Positions 1 through 7,639 are shown, counted from the first letter of the stretch. The stretch: 12,219 nt of DNA from Chloroflexota bacterium (GCA_024232355.1 JAAEPW010001096.1:1-12219); one strand, 5' to 3'. Translations and numbers: made by a program. The notes: generated from the sequence alone by a model not told the origin.

Positions 1-191
1 ACGTGCAGAAACTCTTCGGTACGGATGATCCTTACTCGATACTGGGTTTCTCGCCTGCCTCTCAGCCCTTCACACTGGTCAAAAGTGTCCAATCAGTTGC
101 TGGCTAGAGAGGGTCTATTAAGTGCTCTCGTGAACACTACCGAATTCCTTGCCCTCCGTCGCAAATTCACTGCCTCCATACCATCCGAACC
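1..191. other. No recognisable gene at window start
   Basis: Frame 1 on the + strand is open from the window edge to a TGA at 193-195 (64 codons), and frame 3 is open to about 105. Neither reading resembles a protein family I know, and no convincing gene is seen on the reverse strand. It could be the 3' end of an unrelated gene or decayed sequence linked to the remnant that follows. I assign no function. Confidence 0.4.
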
Positions 192-414
192 GTGAACTGT
201 GTCAACAAGTCTTTGGGGGGGAACCTATATCATCAAGCCGTTTCAGGAACAAGAGATATTGGCGCGCGTGAAAACGTGCCGGAGTTTGCGCCACGGCAAT
301 TGCAAGAGCAAAACACGCATTTACAACGAGAAATTGCGGAACGACAGCAGGCGCAGACCGTGCTTGTGCTATTGCGCCCGGCGCATCAAAGCCGAGATTC
401 GCTACCAGGAGTGA
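192..414 (+). pseudogene. Frameshifted remnant of a response regulator / hybrid kinase
   Basis: The reading frame beginning at 199 carries a clear receiver C-terminus (Y-I-I-K-P-F-Q-E-Q-E-I-L-A-R-V-K-T), including the conserved Lys-Pro pair that follows strand beta-5. Near position 290-295 the similarity moves to another frame, which reads RQLQEQNTHLQREIAERQQA, the coiled-coil linker usually found after such receivers. Near 385 it returns to the first frame with AEIRYQE, the typical opening of a PAS domain, and meets a TGA at 412-414. At least two frameshifts are therefore needed, and both ends of the parent protein are missing. The same receiver-plus-coil layout occurs intact in the gene at 4834-6693, so the remnant probably comes from a paralogue. 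An open frame runs through it into the kinase gene, but that long start is not the real one. Confidence 0.7.
407..411 (+). promoter_or_regulatory. Ribosome binding site deciding the kinase start
   Basis: AGGAG lies 8 bases before the ATG at 420. The ATG is followed directly by a good signal peptide, so this start is preferred over the upstream in-frame start at 192, which would add 76 residues of frameshifted remnant. Confidence 0.75.
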
Positions 415-419
415 TAATT

Positions 420-3400
420 ATGAAACGAATATACGCCCGCACCACCACACCCGGCCTACTCCTACTCTTATGGCTGCTGCTGACCTCTACCGCCAACGTA
501 TCTGCCCAAAGTGATGGCCCGATAAGATTCCATCGCCTCACCACCCAGGATGGCTTGGCTGCCAGTAATAACCTGTGCATTTTAGAAGACGAGTTCGGAT
601 TCATGTGGTTTGGGACGTGGGGAGGATTAAATCGCTATGATGGCTATGAATTTGTCAATTATCAACACGACCTTGATAATGCCAATTCCCTCAGCAACAA
701 CGAAATTCACGCTTGTTACCAAGATAAAGACGGAATATTTTGGATTGGCACCGCTTATGGCCTAAATCGCTTTGATCCGTTGCAACAAAGCTTTAGCCAT
801 TATTATCATGACCCTAACGACGCCCATACCTTGAGTGATAATTGGATCATTGGTCTTTATCAAGACCGGGATGGCTATTTGTGGGTCGCTACACATAGCC
901 AGGGACTAAATCGCCTCGACCCTCAAAGCGGTATCGTCACCCGTTATCAAGACACATCCGACAAGGGACGAGATTTTAACAATAGTGAAATCTTTAAAAT
1001 TCAGCAAGGGCCAGCGGGGAATATTTGGGCGTCCAGCACCCAAGCCGGTTTGGTGAAAATTGACCCTGTACAGAAAACCTTCCATTACTATCAACATGAT
1101 CCTAACAACGCGTCCAGCATACCTACTAATGAAGTTAGGTCAATGTATATCGATAGCGACAACCGTTTTTGGATCGGGCATGCTTTGGGCTTGAGTGAGT
1201 TTATGCCCAGTACCGAAACTTTTGTACACTATCTCTCCAAAACGGATGATGCGAATATATCTGGTGTGGCAGATATTTTAGAAGATTCACAGGGGCAATT
1301 ATGGTTGGGGTTTGCGAATACTGGCCTGGGACACTTTGACAAACAAACGCATGAATTTGTCAACTATCGCCATAACGCGGCTGACCCATACAGTATAAAT
1401 AGTAACAAAATAGGAAAAATATATCAAAGCCAAGCGGGCATCATTTGGGCTTCTGGATTGGGCGGCGGTATCTCGTTTTTTAATCCGCAACAACAAAATT
1501 TTGCGCTGTATCAACATAACACTGATAATGCCAACAGCCTCTTGAGCAATCGTATAATATCCCTGTACGTTGATGTTTACGGGTTATTATGGGTAGGCAC
1601 ATCGGCACCCGGAGCACTGCATAAAATTGACCCGCGCACCCAACACGTCACCCGCTACGCCCACGATCCCAATGATGCCCAGAGCTTGAGCACCGATATT
1701 TCAATTGAGGCCATTGCCGGGGATAGCGCGGGGAATTTATGGATTGGCACCTGGGGCGGGGGACTCGATTATTTTGACCGCACCACCGAAAAATTTACCC
1801 ATTACCTGCATGATCCCGCCAACCCCAACAGCCTGCCCAGCGCCAACAATGTCGTATTGGCCCTGCACGTTGATGCACAAGATCGCGTATGGATGGCTTC
1901 GTGGATGGGCGACTTTAGCCGCTTTGACCCCGCCACCCAACAATTTAAGCACTATCACCACTTGCCCAACTATCCCGCGTCGTTAGTAGGAGCAGGGGCA
2001 CGTCTAATTTATGCCGATCAAACCGGCGCCGCCGATAAAATCGGTGCCGCCGATCAAACCGGCGCCTTATGGATCGGCACATTTGATAAAGGCTTGTATC
2101 GTTTTGACCCACAGACCGAAGAATTTCAAGGCTATGCCCACAACCCCGCTGACGAAAACAGCCTGAGCAAAGGGTCAGTATATGCCATTCATCAAGATGC
2201 CAGCGGCACACTTTGGGTGGGAACCACCACTGGCCTTGACAAATTGAATGTGGAACGCACCGCCTTTAGCCACTATAGCACCGCAGATGGCCTGCCGGGT
2301 AACATCATTGATGGCATTTTAGAAGATAAAGCCGGCGACTTGTGGCTCAGCACCAATCAAGGCCTCAGCCAATTTGACCCCCAACTTGAAACCTTCCACA
2401 ACTATGATGTCTGGGACGGTCTGCAAGACAACGAGTTTATGAACCACGCCTATGCACAGGCCAACGACGGGCAGATGTTTTTTGGCGGCATAAACGGTCT
2501 CAATAGCTTTTACCCCGCCGCGATTAAACTCAATGGCTATCTGCCGCCCGTTGTCCTGACCGACCTCAAATTATTTAACGAATCCGTGCCCCTGGGAGCA
2601 GACAGCCTCCTACAACAGCCTATCTGGGATACCCCACACCTGGCACTCGATCACAATGATGATATTATCGCCTTTGAATTTTCCGCCTTGAACTATCTAG
2701 TGCCCGAAAAAAACCGCTACCAATATCAGCTTGAGAATTATGAAACGAGGTGGAATGACGTCGATTACAAACGCCGTTTTGCCAGCTATACCAACCTGCC
2801 CCCCGGCGACTATGTTTTTCGCGTCAGAGGGAGCAACAACGACCAAGTGTGGAGCGACAAACAAGTCGCCCTGTACATCACCGTCACCCCGCCCTGGTGG
2901 GCCACCTGGTGGTTCCGGGGCGCCGCCCTGTTGGCGGGGCTGGCGGCAATCGCTGGCGGAGTGCGCTGGCGACTCTACGCCACTCACCAGCGCAACCGCG
3001 AATTGGAGCGCAAAATCGCCCTGCGCACCGTGGACCTGCGCACCAGCGAAGAGCGCTTTGCCACTGTGATGAACAGCATTCAGGCCATCATCTATGTCGC
3101 GGACATGGACAGCTATGAACTGGTATTCGTCAACCAATACACCCGCGACCTCTTTGGCGACATAGAAGGCCAAATCTGTTGGCAAAGCCTACAAAGCGAG
3201 CAAACTGGCCCCTGTGATTTCTGTACCAATCAACACCTCGTGCGCAATGAGCAGCCCACCGACATCCACGCCTGGGAATTCCAAAATACTGTGACCGAAC
3301 GCTGGTTCCACGTCCAAGATCGCGCTATCCGGTGGTTGGATGGCCGGCTGGTGCGCCTGGAAATCGCCACCGACATCACCCCGCTCAAAGAGGCCGAAAC

Positions 3401-4841
3401 CGCTCTGCGCCAGGCCAAAGAGACTGCCGAACAAGCCAACCGCGCCAAAAGCACCTTTCTGGCAAACATGAGCCACGAACTGCGTACTCCACTCAATGGC
3501 ATCCTGGGCTATGCTCAAATCCTAGACCGCGACCCGGCCACTAGCCCACGGCAGCGGGACGGCTTGCGCGTCATCGCGCAGAGCGGCGACCACTTGCTCA
3601 GCCTGATTGACGACATACTCGACCTGGCAAAAGTAGAGGCCGGAAAAATTGAATTGCGCCAGGGAAACTTTGGCTTGCGTGCCCTGGTCTATAGCATCGC
3701 CGAGATCGTCCGCGTGCGCGCCGAGCGCAAAGGGCTTGCCTTTGTGCTGCAATCCGCCTCTGACATTCCCGACATCGTCTGTGGAGATGAACGGCGGCTG
3801 CGCCAGGTATTGTTGAACATGTTGGACAATGCGGCCAAATTCACCCACGCCGGCAGCGTCACCTTCAGAGTGGCGCGGGGCGCAAACACGGCCACAGACC
3901 AGGCGCTCGTTCGCTTTGAGATCGAGGACACCGGCATTGGCATCTCGCCCGAGGCGCAATCCGTGATCTTTGCGCCATTTGAACAAGTAGAGGAAGGTGG
4001 CCGTGGGTCGGGGCTGGGACTGGCGATCAACCACAACCTGCTCGAATTGATGGGCGCGGAACTGCACCTGCGCAGCACAGTGGACGTGGGCAGCACGTTT
4101 TGGTTCGAGTTGGCCCTGACCGAAGTCTCGACCCCGGTCGAGGCCTCGACTCTAGTCGAGGCCTCGATCGGAATCGAGGGAGACGGTCGAGCGGAACGCC
4201 ACATCGTGGGCGTCCGCGGACCGGCCCCCCGCATCCTGGTGGTGGACGATAAACGAGAAAATCGCGCCATGTTGCTAGACATGTTGGCCTTGCTTGGATT
4301 CGAGACCATAGAGGCGCGGGGCGGGCGCGAGGGATTGGAACAAGCGCACGCCCAACACCCCGCAGCCGTGATCACCGACCTGCTGATGCCCGAGATGGAC
4401 GGATTCGAGATGATCCGGCGTCTCCGCAGGAGCGAGGGGCTGCGCGACGTACCCATTATTGCGACCTCGGCCAGCGTATATGATAAAGACCAGCGCAAGG
4501 GTCTGGACGCTGGCGCAAACTTTTTCTTACCCAAACCGATCCGGGTCGAACTGCTCTTGGAACAGATACAGCAGTGCTTGCAAATCGAGTGGCGCTACGT
4601 GCAGGAGGCACAGACCACCCCCGACCTTGCCGCGCCGCCCATCGTCGCGCCCTCGCCGGACGAGATCGCGCCCCTGTTCCAATCCGCCCGCGCGGGCAAC
4701 ATCCGGGCCATCCAACGACACGCGGATGTATTGGAACAGGCGGACGCGCGTTATAAACCTCTGGCAGACAAGGTGCGCCGCCTGGCCCAAGACTTGCAGA
4801 TCGACGCGATTCGCGCCCTTTTGGAGGATATCTATGCCTGA
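420..4841 (+). CDS. Hybrid two-component sensor kinase with double propeller
   Basis: The product has 1473 residues. Residues 1-29 are a signal peptide (Lys/Arg start, Leu-rich core, V-S-A cut site). About residues 39-695 hold 14 repeats of the two-component-propeller type (pattern G-x-L-W-I-G-T...G-L-x-R-F-D-P), enough for two seven-bladed propellers outside the membrane. A Y_Y_Y domain (about 760-822) leads into one membrane segment (about 825-850, starting PPWWATWW). Inside the cell come a PAS domain (about 877-985; Cys920 and a C932-x-x-C935 pair), a HisKA domain with phosphorylated His1019 (MSHELRTP), an ATPase domain with Asn1137 and Asp1170 (DTGIGI), and a receiver with Asp1320 and Lys1372. 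A short helical tail (about 1420-1473) is common at the end of such hybrids. In Bacteroidota, similar sensors detect glycans; here the output is a receiver, not an AraC domain. The ligand is unknown. The gene overlaps the next by 8 bases and is probably translationally coupled to it. Confidence 0.93.
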   Translation: MKRIYARTTTPGLLLLLWLLLTSTANVSAQSDGPIRFHRLTTQDGLAASNNLCILEDEFGFMWFGTWGGLNRYDGYEFVNYQHDLDNANSLSNNEIHACYQDKDGIFWIGTAYGLNRFDPLQQSFSHYYHDPNDAHTLSDNWIIGLYQDRDGYLWVATHSQGLNRLDPQSGIVTRYQDTSDKGRDFNNSEIFKIQQGPAGNIWASSTQAGLVKIDPVQKTFHYYQHDPNNASSIPTNEVRSMYIDSDNRFWIGHALGLSEFMPSTETFVHYLSKTDDANISGVADILEDSQGQLWLGFANTGLGHFDKQTHEFVNYRHNAADPYSINSNKIGKIYQSQAGIIWASGLGGGISFFNPQQQNFALYQHNTDNANSLLSNRIISLYVDVYGLLWVGTSAPGALHKIDPRTQHVTRYAHDPNDAQSLSTDISIEAIAGDSAGNLWIGTWGGGLDYFDRTTEKFTHYLHDPANPNSLPSANNVVLALHVDAQDRVWMASWMGDFSRFDPATQQFKHYHHLPNYPASLVGAGARLIYADQTGAADKIGAADQTGALWIGTFDKGLYRFDPQTEEFQGYAHNPADENSLSKGSVYAIHQDASGTLWVGTTTGLDKLNVERTAFSHYSTADGLPGNIIDGILEDKAGDLWLSTNQGLSQFDPQLETFHNYDVWDGLQDNEFMNHAYAQANDGQMFFGGINGLNSFYPAAIKLNGYLPPVVLTDLKLFNESVPLGADSLLQQPIWDTPHLALDHNDDIIAFEFSALNYLVPEKNRYQYQLENYETRWNDVDYKRRFASYTNLPPGDYVFRVRGSNNDQVWSDKQVALYITVTPPWWATWWFRGAALLAGLAAIAGGVRWRLYATHQRNRELERKIALRTVDLRTSEERFATVMNSIQAIIYVADMDSYELVFVNQYTRDLFGDIEGQICWQSLQSEQTGPCDFCTNQHLVRNEQPTDIHAWEFQNTVTERWFHVQDRAIRWLDGRLVRLEIATDITPLKEAETALRQAKETAEQANRAKSTFLANMSHELRTPLNGILGYAQILDRDPATSPRQRDGLRVIAQSGDHLLSLIDDILDLAKVEAGKIELRQGNFGLRALVYSIAEIVRVRAERKGLAFVLQSASDIPDIVCGDERRLRQVLLNMLDNAAKFTHAGSVTFRVARGANTATDQALVRFEIEDTGIGISPEAQSVIFAPFEQVEEGGRGSGLGLAINHNLLELMGAELHLRSTVDVGSTFWFELALTEVSTPVEASTLVEASIGIEGDGRAERHIVGVRGPAPRILVVDDKRENRAMLLDMLALLGFETIEARGGREGLEQAHAQHPAAVITDLLMPEMDGFEMIRRLRRSEGLRDVPIIATSASVYDKDQRKGLDAGANFFLPKPIRVELLLEQIQQCLQIEWRYVQEAQTTPDLAAPPIVAPSPDEIAPLFQSARAGNIRAIQRHADVLEQADARYKPLADKVRRLAQDLQIDAIRALLEDIYA
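2013..2066 (+). repeat. Three 18-bp tandem copies inside a propeller blade
   Basis: The unit GCCGATCAAACCGGCGCC occurs at 2013-2030 and 2049-2066. The middle copy at 2031-2048 differs at three bases. It encodes A-D-Q-T-G-A, A-D-K-I-G-A, A-D-Q-T-G-A just before the L-W-I-G-T of blade 11, so this loop is 12 residues longer than in the other blades. The frame is kept. Confidence 0.95.
4137..4172 (+). repeat. 18-bp palindromic tandem repeat in the kinase-receiver linker
   Basis: Two 18-bp units, each starting with GTCGAGGCCTCGA, follow each other at 4137-4154 and 4155-4172. A degenerate third unit starts ATCGAGG at 4173. They encode V-E-A-S-T-L, V-E-A-S-I-G and I-E-G-D-G-R in the linker between the ATPase domain and the receiver. 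Each unit holds the perfect palindrome TCGAGGCCTCGA. Confidence 0.85.
4823..4827 (+). promoter_or_regulatory. Ribosome binding site within the kinase gene
   Basis: GGAGG sits 6 bases before the ATG at 4834, inside the last codons of the upstream gene. It fixes the start of the second gene and supports translational coupling. The same frame stays open far upstream (to 4459), but that extension only overlaps kinase coding sequence. Confidence 0.85.
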
Positions 4842-6693
4842 GTTAGCACAAAAAGCCTCGCCCGTTTTGATCGTTGACGATGATCCCATCAACCTCAAAG
4901 TTCTGTTCACCGCGTTGGAAGAGGCCGGTTTTGACGTTCGCGTCGCGACCAACGCAAAAGCCGCTCTGGAGAGCATCGACCAGTCGCCGCCGGACCTCGT
5001 GCTGTTGGACGTGCTCATGCCGGGAACGAACGGCTTTGAGGTCAGTCGCCTCTTGCAATCTGATCCCAAGGCCCGGGATATCCCCATCATTTTCTTGACC
5101 GCTCTCACCAGTTCGGAAGACAAAGTCAAGGGCCTCAATCTGGGCGGGGTGGATTACATCACCAAGCCCTTTGTGGCAGAAGAAGTCGTGGTCCGCGTGC
5201 GGCGGCATTTGACGATCCACCACCTGCGCCGCCAACTCGGAGAGCAAAACGAACACTTGCAGCAGGCGAACGAGGCCCTGTCCCGCGAGATTGCCGCACG
5301 CACGCAGGCCGAACAACAGTTGTTGGCACAAGAAAGACAGTTGGCCGCCAGCCAAGAGCGCGAGCGCATCGGCCAGGAACTCCACGACGATCTGGGCCAG
5401 GTGATGAGCTATATTAGCCTGCAAACACAGACCGCGCTGACGCTGCTCGGTCAGAACGAGCAAGCCCAGACCGAGGCCCTGTTGGAAAAACTGACCCAAG
5501 CCGCTCAAGGTGCGCACGCCGACTTGCGCAAATATATCCTGGGCATCCGAGACGCCGCCGGAGCGCCGGATTTCTTTGCCGCGCTGGGCGATTATCTGGC
5601 CCTGCTGCGCGAGCGATACGGATTGGATATCGAGATGCGCGTCCCTGGCGACTTGCCCGACGCCCCCTTTGATCTGCAGGTCGAGTGGCAACTGTTGCGC
5701 ATCATCCAGGAGGCGGTCACAAACGTCGGCAAGTATGCGGGCGTGGACTCGGCCCAATTGATCTTTCAGATACAGGATGGCTGGATGGCGGTCACGGTTC
5801 GGGACGCGGGGCGCGGTTTTGCGCCCCACGCGCCAAAGGAACACGGGCATTTTGGGCTAGAGATGATGCGCGAGCGAGCGCTATCTTTTGGCGGTAGGCT
5901 GGAAATCCACTCTGCCCTCGGGCAGGGCGCGCGCGTCACCGTCCACGTGCCGCTTGATCTCTTGTTCTTGCAGGATGAAGGCGATTGGGCCGATATACGC
6001 AGCTTGCGCGTCCTGCTGGCGGACGACCATGCTCTGTTTCTGGAGGGGCTTGGCACTATGCTGACCACACGCGGTATCCAGGTCGTGGGAATTGCGCGCG
6101 ATGGCATAGAAGCCGAGACCCTGGCCCTGCAACTGCACCCCGACGTGATTCTGATGGACGTCCAGATGCCGCGCTGCGACGGCGTGGCGGCGACGCGCCA
6201 GATATTGACCCAACTCCCCGACGTGAAAATCGTCATGCTCACGGTGGCCGCGGACGACGACACCCTGTTCTCCGCGCTCAAAGCGGGCGCCTCCGGCTAC
6301 CTGCTCAAGAGCCTGGACAGCGTGACTTTGTTCAACATGTTGACCGAGTTGATGCGCGATCAGGTCGTGCTTGCGCCGGGCCTGGCCGCCCGCGTGCTGG
6401 CCGAGTTTGCCGGTGGCCCATCCTCCAGGCCGCTCGCCCCATCTGTGGAAAAAGACATTGGCGCGGCGGACGATGCGCCGCCCGCCGCAGATTCATCCCA
6501 ACCACTGACCCCGCGCCAGATCGAGGTGCTACGCTTGATCGCGCAGGGCGTCACTTACAAAGGGGCCGGCGTGGCCCTTTATATCAGCGAGCGCACGATA
6601 AAGTACCATATGGGCCAAATTCTGAAACGCCTCCAACTAAAAACTCGCGCGCAGGCCATCGCTTACGCGATGCAAGAGGGATTGGACAAATAG
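4834..6693 (+). CDS. Receiver-NarX kinase-receiver-LuxR HTH fusion protein
   Basis: The product has 619 residues, is soluble and has no membrane segment. Residues 10-125 are a receiver (acidic Asp15-17, phosphorylated Asp59, Lys111). A coiled coil (about 126-175) leads to a HisKA_3 dimerisation domain with His184 in ERERIGQELHDDLGQ, the NarX/DegS-type motif. The ATPase domain (about 285-380) has Asn297 in EAVTNVGKYA and Asp324 in VRDAGRGF. A second receiver (391-505) has Asp442 and Lys492. A linker rich in Ala, Pro and Ser (about 510-555) leads to a LuxR/GerE helix-turn-helix (558-615: LTPRQIEVLRLIAQG ... SERTIKYHMG ... RAQAIAYA). One chain could thus take a phosphate from the kinase before it, pass it from His184 to Asp442 and bind DNA. 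The transfer order is inference; the domains are clear. It starts 8 bases before the end of the upstream gene. The parts are usually separate NarX-like and NarL-like proteins. Confidence 0.92.
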   Translation: MPELAQKASPVLIVDDDPINLKVLFTALEEAGFDVRVATNAKAALESIDQSPPDLVLLDVLMPGTNGFEVSRLLQSDPKARDIPIIFLTALTSSEDKVKGLNLGGVDYITKPFVAEEVVVRVRRHLTIHHLRRQLGEQNEHLQQANEALSREIAARTQAEQQLLAQERQLAASQERERIGQELHDDLGQVMSYISLQTQTALTLLGQNEQAQTEALLEKLTQAAQGAHADLRKYILGIRDAAGAPDFFAALGDYLALLRERYGLDIEMRVPGDLPDAPFDLQVEWQLLRIIQEAVTNVGKYAGVDSAQLIFQIQDGWMAVTVRDAGRGFAPHAPKEHGHFGLEMMRERALSFGGRLEIHSALGQGARVTVHVPLDLLFLQDEGDWADIRSLRVLLADDHALFLEGLGTMLTTRGIQVVGIARDGIEAETLALQLHPDVILMDVQMPRCDGVAATRQILTQLPDVKIVMLTVAADDDTLFSALKAGASGYLLKSLDSVTLFNMLTELMRDQVVLAPGLAARVLAEFAGGPSSRPLAPSVEKDIGAADDAPPAADSSQPLTPRQIEVLRLIAQGVTYKGAGVALYISERTIKYHMGQILKRLQLKTRAQAIAYAMQEGLDK

Positions 6694-6696
6694 TAA

Positions 6697-6732
6697 AAGA
6701 CTTTGGAGGTTTCGGAAAACCTCCAAAGTCTT
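6697..6732 (+). terminator. Perfect 16-bp hairpin after the sensory operon
   Basis: AAGACTTTGGAGGTTT (6697-6712) pairs without mismatch with 6717-6732 around a CGGA loop, beginning 4 bases after the stop codon of the fusion gene. There is no clean T-run after it (TTGTTGCG), so it may be a terminator that stabilises the 3' end, or an inserted palindromic repeat reused as one. Confidence 0.6.
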
Positions 6733-6862
6733 GTTGCGCGCACAAAAGGCCACACTCCCGCCAAATCACTAGTTCACAGCGGCACAGATGCGCTTGGGAC
6801 GGCGCGAGTTTAAGCTAGACCCGAGCGCGGCTATCTCGGCCTGGGTGTGCAAAAGAGGAGCA

Positions 6863-6918
6863 CGGATAAGAAATACACGATGGGTGGACTTGAATCCCAT
6901 CGTGTATTTCTACATCCG
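6863..6918. repeat. Long hairpin repeat
   Basis: A perfect 16-bp stem joins 6869-6884 and 6896-6911 with an 11-base loop. A further 5 bp (CGGAT 6863-6867 with ATCCG 6914-6918) pair beyond a small internal bulge. The left flank CACGGATAAGAAA occurs again at 7375, which suggests a repeat family spread in this genome. Confidence 0.85.
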
Positions 6919-6931
6919 CGGTACCCATCCG

Positions 6932-6988
6932 CCGCTCGGAAGCTATTACGCCGCTCGGAAGCTATTACGCCGCTCGGAAGCTATTACG
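6932..6988 (+). repeat. Three perfect 19-bp tandem repeats
   Basis: The unit CCGCTCGGAAGCTATTACG occurs three times head to tail with no mismatch (6932-6950, 6951-6969, 6970-6988). It lies in non-coding sequence directly after the 6863-6918 hairpin. Perfect identity suggests recent expansion by slippage, or clustered binding sites. Confidence 0.95.
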
Positions 6989-7078
6989 CCCGGCAAGTTC
7001 TTCAGGCCAATGTCCAGTACTGAAACTTTTATTCGATATTGAAATCAACTCGATTCAATATTGAAACTTGTCTGGTTC

Positions 7079-7238
7079 ATTATTAAAAGGGTCAACGCAG
7101 ATTCGTGAGGTTAAAATGCTCAAAGGGGGTGTGTCACCCCCGTGTATGGGCCGAGATCGTGCTTTTCTCCCAGATATGGGGCGCGGGTGACACACCCGCT
7201 CGGAGCACCCCCACAAATTTGCGTAGAGCCTATTAAAA
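7079..7238. repeat. MITE-like imperfect palindromic element
   Basis: The two halves are complementary over most of their length. Outer arms of about 30 bases (near 7079-7107 and 7209-7238) match imperfectly, with 16 of 20 positions over the stretch around 7088-7107. The inner arms at 7127-7139 (GGGTGTGTCACCC) and 7185-7197 match perfectly over 13 bp. The whole is about 160 bp with no coding content, as expected for a miniature inverted-repeat element or a decayed insertion. Exact ends and any target duplication are uncertain. Confidence 0.6.
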
Positions 7239-7296
7239 TTCATCCAATCCACTGGTAAATCTCGATCCTATGAGCGAGAATCGTCTCTCCCTGTCC

Positions 7297-7310
7297 AAAG
7301 GTACAGTCTC
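7297..7310. repeat. Left arm of a 14-bp inverted repeat pair
   Basis: AAAGGTACAGTCTC is the exact reverse complement of 7616-7629. The pair encloses about 300 bases that include the 7374-7420 hairpin and the 7483-7586 REP-like element. It may mark the ends of a non-coding mobile segment. Confidence 0.7.
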
Positions 7311-7373
7311 ATCACTAGACCTTTAAGGATCAAAATTCTTTACAGACGAGACAAGATTTTTGGACACAGAAGA

Positions 7374-7420
7374 ACACGGATAAGAAAAAAGCCGTGTGCG
7401 CAGCCCGTGTTTGTCCGTGT
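7374..7420. repeat. Imperfect hairpin repeat
   Basis: ACACGGATAA (7374-7383) pairs with TTGTCCGTGT (7411-7420) with one G-T wobble. Its left part, CACGGATAAGAAA, is identical to 6861-6873, so the two hairpins are probably related copies. Confidence 0.6.
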
Positions 7421-7482
7421 CCGGATGACTCGTCGGTTTGAGGCGTAGCTTTATAGTACTAGCACGGGATTTCGTCGTTCAT

Positions 7483-7586
7483 GTCATTCTGAGCAGTCTG
7501 TCGAAGGAACCGAAGGGAGTCGAGGAATCTCGTGCTGTTGAGCGTAGAGAGATTCCTCGACTCTGCTGCGCTGCGCTCGGAATGAC
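7483..7586. repeat. REP-like palindromic element
   Basis: The outer arms GTCATTCTGAGC (7483-7494) and GCTCGGAATGAC (7575-7586) pair at 11 of 12 positions plus a wobble. The inner arms GAGTCGAGGAATCTC (7517-7531) and 7549-7563 pair perfectly over 15 bp. The GTCATTCTGAGC...GAATCTC style belongs to a widespread intergenic palindrome type. Its translation produces false short open frames on both strands. Confidence 0.85.
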
Positions 7587-7615
7587 GAGTGTTCCAAAGT
7601 CTCGTTATAGTACCA

Positions 7616-7629
7616 GAGACTGTACCTTT
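7616..7629. repeat. Right arm of the 14-bp inverted repeat pair
   Basis: GAGACTGTACCTTT is the exact reverse complement of 7297-7310. It also opens a cluster of GACTGTAC-like half sites that continues to 7668. Confidence 0.7.
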
Positions 7630-7639
7630 TGCACACAAG

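Noticed and set aside
192..419. Long kinase reading frame starting at 192
   Set aside because: The extra 76 residues read through a frameshifted receiver remnant. The ATG at 420 has a good ribosome binding site and starts a signal peptide.
2697..4534. Long reverse-strand open frames opposite the kinase
   Set aside because: They are composition shadows of the GC-rich kinase frame, which has clear domains and catalytic residues.
6881..6900. GGACTTGAATCCC resembling a tRNA T-arm
   Set aside because: No acceptor, D or anticodon stems fit around it; it is the loop and arm of a longer hairpin.
6788..7042. 84-codon open frame
   Set aside because: It crosses a 16-bp hairpin and the triple 19-bp repeat and has no family resemblance.
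7020..7071. TATTGAAAC-like motifs resembling the end of CRISPR repeats
   Set aside because: The copies are short, unequal and irregularly spaced; there is no full repeat, regular spacer or cas gene.
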